NCBI GenBank assembly: GCA_004794655.1
Contig: SMMW01000025.1
Coordinates: 5,925,001-5,989,000, forward strand
Source: Marisa cornuarietis
Lineage: Eukaryota > Mollusca > Gastropoda > Architaenioglossa > Ampullariidae
Length of the DNA: 64,000 nt
Reading direction: 5' to 3'
Shown: positions 59,393 to 64,000 of the stretch, one piece after another
Layout: each line of letters starts with the position of its first letter
How positions within the stretch are numbered: the stretch's first letter is position 1
The notes under the pieces: generated by a model
The model's database searches: none
Seen by the model: only the letters and a program-made list of their open reading frames with translations
What the model was told of the DNA's origin: nothing
Program-made: the position numbers and the translations under genes

Positions 59393-59393
<1 letters not shown>
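55557..59393. other. unassigned sequence
   Basis: Contains a C10-A18 run (56,927-56,954), a (TG)n-G13 tract (57,444-57,470), an inverted CGTCAGCTG pair (57,543-57,586), an AT-rich 15-bp inverted repeat (58,372-58,459) and (TA)n at 58,652-58,668. Frames of 112-136 codons near 56.4-57.0 kb have no domain. Confidence 0.5.
58372..58459. repeat. 15-bp AT-rich inverted repeat
   Basis: AATGCATTGTATAAT at 58,372-58,386 is the exact complement of ATTATACAATGCATT at 58,445-58,459, with a 58-bp spacer that holds a third ATGCAT. It could form a hairpin or be a MITE core. No target duplication was seen. Confidence 0.6.

Positions 59394-59432
<39 letters not shown>
59394..59432. repeat. (TG)n microsatellite
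   Basis: About 19 units, then a short GTT run. Confidence 0.95.
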
Positions 59433-59433
<1 letters not shown>

Positions 59434-59689
59434 GTTGTTGCTTTTTTGTGAGTGTGCAATTGCATGGTGATTGGAATGAAGTCTCTACTCTTAATAGTAC
59501 GTGAGTGTTGATGGGTGTATGGATCTTCCCTGTAGCAAACCGAATTGTTTGCTTATGTATGTGATGTCACTGTTGGTATGGAGGGGAAGGATAAGCAGAG
59601 CCGCAGAGCAGACGGTGGACCCCCTATGTTATTGTCCTTGTTAAACGGAGAATACCGTCTCTGCTTCAGAAATATCACCATAAAGCTAA

Positions 59690-59910
59690 ACATGGAGTAA
59701 TAAATATCCTGCCCCCTGAACAGGATGGTTTTAGGGTGAGAAAAGTAACACAATGGACAATATAGCAGTGTTACAGTAGAACATCGCTCCCGTACAGAAA
59801 AAGAGTGAACCTGTGTGGAGTATTCTTGGACATTGAGAAGATCTCTTCATGCTTCGATGTGAAACTCCGTAGGGCACAGTATATGCCACAACGGTCCTAA
59901 ATCAAGCAAA
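59690..59910 (+). mobile_element. LINE RT finger/palm relic
   Basis: The plus strand reads NILPPEQDGFRVRKVT, then (other frame) DNIAVL, then CGVFLDIEKISSCFD. This follows the RT order (LLPEQxGFRxGRST, DNI, GVFLDIEKAFDxVWH) with motif A at FLDIEK. It belongs to yet another LINE family than A, B or D. Only about 70 residues remain, with frame changes. Confidence 0.7.
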
Positions 59911-60073
59911 CTCGTGGTCCCCAGAGACAACCTGTAACTCGTACGTTGCATTAACATACTTGTTTTTCATCCTTTATCTACTATCGCATTCGTCCATCTC
60001 TCTTGACACTATTAATTTATTAAGAAATATTTTTCATATTTCACATTGTCAACAGAAAATACAGTTTGTCTCT

Positions 60074-60150
60074 AAACAATACTCGTACGAATAGTTTTAA
60101 ACAATACCTGCACAAACGTTTTTACACAATACGAGCACCAACATTTTACA
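60074..60150. repeat. three-copy degenerate tandem, period about 25 bp
   Basis: AAACAATAC-type starts at 60,074, 60,099 and about 60,124 are each followed by a GYAC-AA--TTTT pattern. Confidence 0.6.
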
Positions 60151-60253
60151 TAAAGCTAGGACCAAACTGTTTTACCTCGTCTAGGCGAAGGTACCTAATT
60201 CAACCCCCAGCGGGAACGTCCTTCTCTCTAGACGATCTGAACTCAGAAGGGTT

Positions 60254-60465
60254 AGTTAGACCAGAGGTTTTCAAACTGTGGTACGCGTAACACTACTGTT
60301 ACGTGAAGGTATGACGAGTGGTACGCGAGCACCATAGACCAAAATAAAAGAGTGTGTATATATATTTTACGGGGCTGTATGTAGGGTTGGGAGGTGGTAC
60401 TCGGTCAATTCGAATTTTCGAAAGTGGTACGCGTCTGGAAAAGTTTGAAAACCTCTGAGTTAGAC
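60254..60465. mobile_element. hAT-type MITE with perfect ends and 8-bp duplication
   Basis: The 196-bp element (60,262-60,457) has 16-bp perfect TIRs, CAGAGGTTTTCAAACT and its complement. It is flanked by AGTTAGAC at 60,254-60,261 and 60,458-60,465. CAG-starting TIRs with an 8-bp target duplication are diagnostic of hAT elements. The interior repeats GTGGTACGCG near both ends, as subterminal motifs, and has no coding potential, so it depends on a transposase elsewhere. Confidence 0.96.
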
Positions 60466-60609
60466 TACAGTTCGCGCGGAACACATTGTTCACACCTTCT
60501 GGTACACTTATCACAAGGTGTGCCTTAGCCACCTTTCATCATCGCGTGCACTTCGGCTAGAGAGGTTTCCAGGCTACTTTATCAGTCTGTCTCTAAGTTG
60601 CCACATCTC

Positions 60610-60636
60610 TAAATAAATAAATAAATAAATAAATAA
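60610..60636. repeat. (AAAT)n microsatellite
   Basis: About 6.5 perfect units. Confidence 0.93.
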
Positions 60637-61114
60637 GCCGCCTTTTTAATCTCGACTGCCACGACACAAACCTTATAAACTTACACAAGGAAAGATTATT
60701 TACTATAGTGTCATTAATAAATAAATGGCAAGCGTCTCAGACGACACTCTACAAATATTCATAGAGCTTTTTCTTAAGCCATGGATTTATTCATTGAAAC
60801 GTTTCTTGGGTTTACGTCGATGATGAAAGGCCACCACTTGCAATTCTAATTTACCTTGCTCTTTATTGGAATATTTGTTATCTTCCTCAGTGTTGTAGTT
60901 GCAACAATGTGCTTCTGTTATAATCTCACAGCTGATTATTTATTGCTTTTGTGAAATATCCACTGTTCATATGCCTTAATTGTTTAACTCTTCTTCTAAA
61001 TGCATTGCTATGATGATCCATTTTTGAATGTATTTGTTCACCTTCCTTTCACGTTTTGCACAAAAATTGTTTATTTGAAATTGTGTATAATATTATATAT
61101 TGAGGCCAACGTTG
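60637..61114. other. AT-rich unassigned sequence
   Basis: Nothing recognised before the Tc1-like relic. Confidence 0.5.
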
Positions 61115-61588
61115 CCAAGGGCGGAGGTGGTATTACGGTATAGGGTTTAGCTGTATGACCACATGACAAGCGCTCACCTTCCCCCCGTCAGCACTGCAGG
61201 CAAACACTAAAAGAACTCACTGGACCCTGTACGAGTCACTAACAGAAGTGAATGAGATATGGCTCCCTGACGACGACATAGACACCAAGACTGAAAAACT
61301 GACAGATAGCAGCACCAGGCGCCATTTCTAAGGACGACAACGCCAGATCGCACAGGGCCAGGGTCGTCAATGACGGAAGCAGCACCAAGTCAACCGCATG
61401 GACTGGCCGGCTTGTTCCCCAGATCTGAATACCATTGAACATCAGCAGTTGACTTCAATCAGCTCTACCAGTTTCTTCAGCAAGAGTGGCAGGCAATTTC
61501 TCAGAAGATTCTGAGAACATTGGTTCAGTCCACGAGACAACGGTGCCTTACCTGCATTCAGGCCAATGGTGGACACACCCGATACTGA
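61115..61588 (+). mobile_element. Tc1-like transposase relic, C-terminal half
   Basis: The plus strand begins GGGGITV (the conserved GGG-VWG region), then after a decayed stretch shows DDNARSHRARVVND (DNAR at 61,336-61,347), HQVNRMDWPACSPDLNTIEH (61,401-61,442), and after a frameshift FLQQEWQAISQKILRTLVQSTRQRCLTCIQANGGHTRY with a stop at 61,586-61,588. These are the second Asp region, the third acidic residue region (SPDLNxIEH) and the C-terminal end of Tc1-type transposases. Stops and frameshifts make it inactive. The N-terminal HTH part and TIRs are not recognised. Confidence 0.92.
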
Positions 61589-61925
61589 CTTTTTTTTTCT
61601 CTGACACAGCTTTCCTCAATTTTAAACACAAGGGTTATATCAGTCCAGGGAAGTGATCGTGCTTCATTCAGAGTTGTTAGTTCTGAATACCGTGAAGGAA
61701 AATCGGGACATTTGTCCTACGAAATTTGGTCTCCAATGCCTGGGTTCTTTTTACTTTTGTGTCAGCAAGTCCACATTTTGTATAAGTTATACAAGATAGG
61801 AAGTACAAGGGATTTGTACAGGTGGTACTTGGTAGCAAATCAGATGGTGTAAATGCTGGTAACAGTAAAGCAGTGCCAGTTTGTCTGGTTTGGTCACTGA
61901 CTGGAAAATAATTAATCTTAGTTCA
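61589..61925. other. unassigned sequence, possibly Tc1 3' flank
   Basis: A TTTTTGTGTCAG-like phrase near 61,755 may mark a decayed Tc1 end. Not firm. Confidence 0.35.
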
Positions 61926-61927
61926 CT

Positions 61928-62215
61928 TAATCTGGCCATGTGACCCAGCGCAACACTCTAAGCCAGCGTTTCTCAACCTTTTACTTGTGACGCCCCCCCC
62001 CCCCCCCCCCCAGACGAATAAAGGTACGTCCGCGCGCCCCCCTTAGCCACTAATACCTATATGAGATATGAGAAAATGACCGCCTTTGCGGCCCCCTTTT
62101 CAGCAGCTTGCGCCCCCCTTGGGGGGCGCGCCCCCCAGGTTGAGAACCGCGGCTCTAAGCCTATCCTTCAGAGCATCCTTGAAAGAGGCCGACGCTGATA
62201 GAAGTGGAAAGCTTT
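61928..62215 (+). mobile_element. LINE family A C-terminal scrap, split by a MITE
   Basis: The left piece (61,928-61,963) reads LIWPCDPAQRNTL or, in the matching frame, SGHVTQRNTL. The right piece (62,153-62,215) resumes KPILQSILERGRR. Together they follow WFGHVTRHDTLSKTILQGTLEGGRR of family A. The two pieces are separated exactly by a hAT-type MITE. Small deletions show decay. Confidence 0.75.
61956..62160. mobile_element. hAT-type MITE with poly-C interior and 8-bp duplication
   Basis: CTCTAAGC occurs at 61,956-61,963 and 62,153-62,160, flanking a 189-bp element. The ends are CAGCGTTTCTCAACC and (minus) CCGCGGTTCTCAACC, 12 of 15 matching. This is the widespread CAG-GGTTCTCAACC type of hAT-derived MITE. 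The interior has a 20-base C run (61,992-62,011) and a GC-rich palindrome near 62,118-62,135. Confidence 0.92.
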
Positions 62216-62719
62216 ATGAGTTGCAACCATCCAGTCCCCCGACGACTAGTACAGATACAGTTCATACAATCAATCAACCAACAAAATATCGAGGGACTTA
62301 ACTTCTCTAACGTTCCCCCTTTCCCAGAGACCCTTTGATCCTCTTTAGTCTCTTGATCTTTCCTCGTCCAAATATCACCGACTACTGAAATTTCTAGTAC
62401 CCACGAAGTTAATTAAGGTTACGCAAGGTTAAGATTACTTTTCACAAAGATCTTACTAGAGTGTCACCGAGTACTACTTATATCGAGAAGCAGTTCACTC
62501 AGAGGCACCTACATTCTCCTGCCCGACGAGAAATTTTGCTTTGTGCCGGAAGCTACACAATGAAGAGCAGCTGATATAAGATTATATTGATAGATAATGT
62601 CGTTATATAACGCATACCAGTGAAGGATACCTTGTGTCTAGCACCTCAGATTTGGTTGTTCACAGTTCCATTACACTGATCAAACGAGAAGCAATGTTAT
62701 AGTCTGTGTTGTCAGTTTA

Positions 62720-62720
<1 letters not shown>
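62216..62720. other. unassigned sequence
   Basis: Nothing recognised. Confidence 0.5.

Positions 62721-62760
<40 letters not shown>
62721..62760. repeat. (AAT)13 microsatellite
   Basis: Uninterrupted trinucleotide array. Confidence 0.97.
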
Positions 62761-63751
62761 TTGATGTCTAACTGGTAACATTTCCAGTTATTTGGTTATC
62801 AGACGCTGTTAAGCAAAACGAGACCGGGAACTCAAATTTCTGTCAGTCTTCAAGGGTGGACACCGGTCTCTCACCCGAAATCGGTATAGAGACTGCACTC
62901 TGTGTTATCTGGCTGCTAAACCGGCAATCCTCGGCCTTAGGTAAGGGTTTCAAAACCAAAAGTGAAATACGACCTTCGCGGTCGTAACGTTGCCAAGATA
63001 GCGGGTAAATCTGTATTTATTGCCTGCATCATAAAGTGTTTTTGCGCAGCGCGTAAACAGCTTGCAAGCAGCCACGTACAGTTTAGCGGATAAAGAGTGA
63101 TTTACAGCTTCGTTCAACTTTCTCATATCTAATATGTCAGACTCAAATTTATGTGTGTCTTGCATATTGCAGCTGCCAGGATGCTGTGAAGAGAGCCACA
63201 GGCCAAGCAGTGTTCTGTCATCACGGGTAGTTTTACAGTCCCCACAAATTGCAGACAAGGGACTTAAGTGGAAGGGACAGGGAGGAAAAGCGAGGGTGAG
63301 GGTGGGTAAGGCCACAAGTAAAGGTGTTCACAAGTAATAAATGTGCGCCGAGTAAACACTGTGCCGCGGCAAGGCCGCAGTGCAAGGGAAAGGAGGGGGG
63401 GGGGGTAAGAAGTCCTCCTTGTCAGTGGACATAACAAAAAAAACATTAATATTTAAACACTGTGCCACAATTTGTGACGATTTGGTAATAAAACTGAATT
63501 GGTGCCAAGACTCATCTTTATTTGGGTTTGCTCACTGAAAATAAGAGTAATAACGACCCCCCACACATACACACACCCACAATACGCACGTATCCATGCA
63601 CACATACCCATACACTTCAGGTACAGAGACTGACAAGAACACAAAGGAAAACATAATATGAAATCGTTTTTTAATTATAACATGTTCAAATAGTTTGAAA
63701 TATTTTTCAAGTGTTCTGACTAGAATTCTTCAGCACAAAATAGCTCCATCT
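62761..63751. other. unassigned sequence
   Basis: A poly-G run at 63,394-63,405. A 121-codon minus frame (62,950-63,315) has no domain recognised. Confidence 0.5.
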
Positions 63752-63903
63752 GTTGGCGCTGTGGCTAAACCAACTATCACCACGACAGTGACAATAGGTT
63801 GTCGTGTGCTGATGTATCGGCTCCCACCCCTTTGTCTGGATGTGACACCTGTTTACAGGGCTAATCGTTAGTGGTTTTTTCCGGGTTCTCCGGTTTCTTC
63901 CAC

Positions 63904-63905
<2 letters not shown>
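63752..63905 (+). mobile_element. SINE with V-SINE-like core
   Basis: The head has an A-box-like TGGCGCTGTGG near 63,753. The B box is degenerate. The body contains the 27-bp block shared with the 55.4-kb SINE. The 3' part, GTGGTTTTTTCCGGGTTCTC then CGGTTTCTTCCAC (63,871-63,903), closely resembles the central conserved domain of V-SINEs (GTGGGTTTCCTCCGGGT-CTCCGGTTTCCTCCCAC). A long (TG)n array follows directly, so the true 3' end is hidden. Superfamily assignment comes from memory of the V-domain and needs a search. Confidence 0.7.

Positions 63906-63907
<2 letters not shown>

Positions 63908-63970
<63 letters not shown>
63908..63970. repeat. (TG)31 microsatellite
   Basis: Uninterrupted array directly after the SINE core. 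Confidence 0.97.
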
Positions 63971-63971
<1 letters not shown>

Positions 63972-64000
63972 TTGTGCTGTGCTGTGTGTTGTTTGCATGG

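Noticed and set aside
1..64000. A novel defence or biosynthetic gene system
   Set aside because: No run of intact, co-oriented genes exists. All recognisable coding sequence belongs to decayed transposons.

Overview
The window looks like gene-poor nuclear DNA from an invertebrate animal, most likely a mollusc and perhaps a gastropod. This is an inference. The grounds are dense (TG/CA)n and (CT/GA)n microsatellites, several degenerate APE-type LINE families, short tRNA-headed SINEs with simple 3' tails, hAT-type MITEs, and no bacterial-style gene packing. I found no host gene that I can name. The longest open frames are either LINE fragments (195 codons at 42.5 kb) or unassigned frames in GC-rich stretches (197 codons at 16.7-17.3 kb, 169 codons at 8.4-8.9 kb), which may be chance. 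No rRNA gene, CRISPR array or clear host tRNA gene was seen. Layout by region: 0-9.3 kb is mostly unassigned, with short microsatellites, one MITE-like element and a possible LINE relic. 9.29-9.75 kb is a degenerate minisatellite of about 25 bp period. 10.05-12.5 kb holds two LINE relics, then a MITE (12.55-12.80) and a SINE body fragment (13.08). 13.84-16.38 kb is one LINE copy whose 5' half is inverted against its 3' half, the expected product of twin priming. 19.4-21.0 kb is a CR1/L2-like LINE split by a 330-bp insertion and by an internally deleted mariner with matching TIRs. 26.7-29.9 kb has long microsatellites, LINE-type 3' tails and a 42-bp insertion bounded by an 11-bp duplication. 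30.2-32.0 kb and 34.2-40.8 kb are LINE-rich. The best-preserved RT is on the minus strand at 35.5-38.0 kb and keeps both catalytic motifs. 41.5, 55.4 and 63.8 kb carry SINEs, two of them with clear target-site duplications. 42.5-43.3 kb is a CR1/L2-like 3' end with an (ATC)n tail. 53.2-53.9 kb is the endonuclease half of the commonest LINE family. 59.7-62.2 kb packs a LINE RT relic, two hAT-type MITEs with 8-bp duplications and a Tc1-like transposase relic. One LINE family, called family A here, occurs at 10.5, 31.5, 34.2, 39.2, 53.2 and 61.9 kb. All copies are broken and each keeps a different part of the element. Nothing in the window looks like a working operon or defence system. The main content is a layered record of transposon insertion and decay. 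A few short clustered motifs (regularly spaced TTTATG at 50.7 kb, CRE-like sites at 49.3 kb, repeated CAGCTGACG at 21.4 and 57.5 kb) could be regulatory but are unproven.
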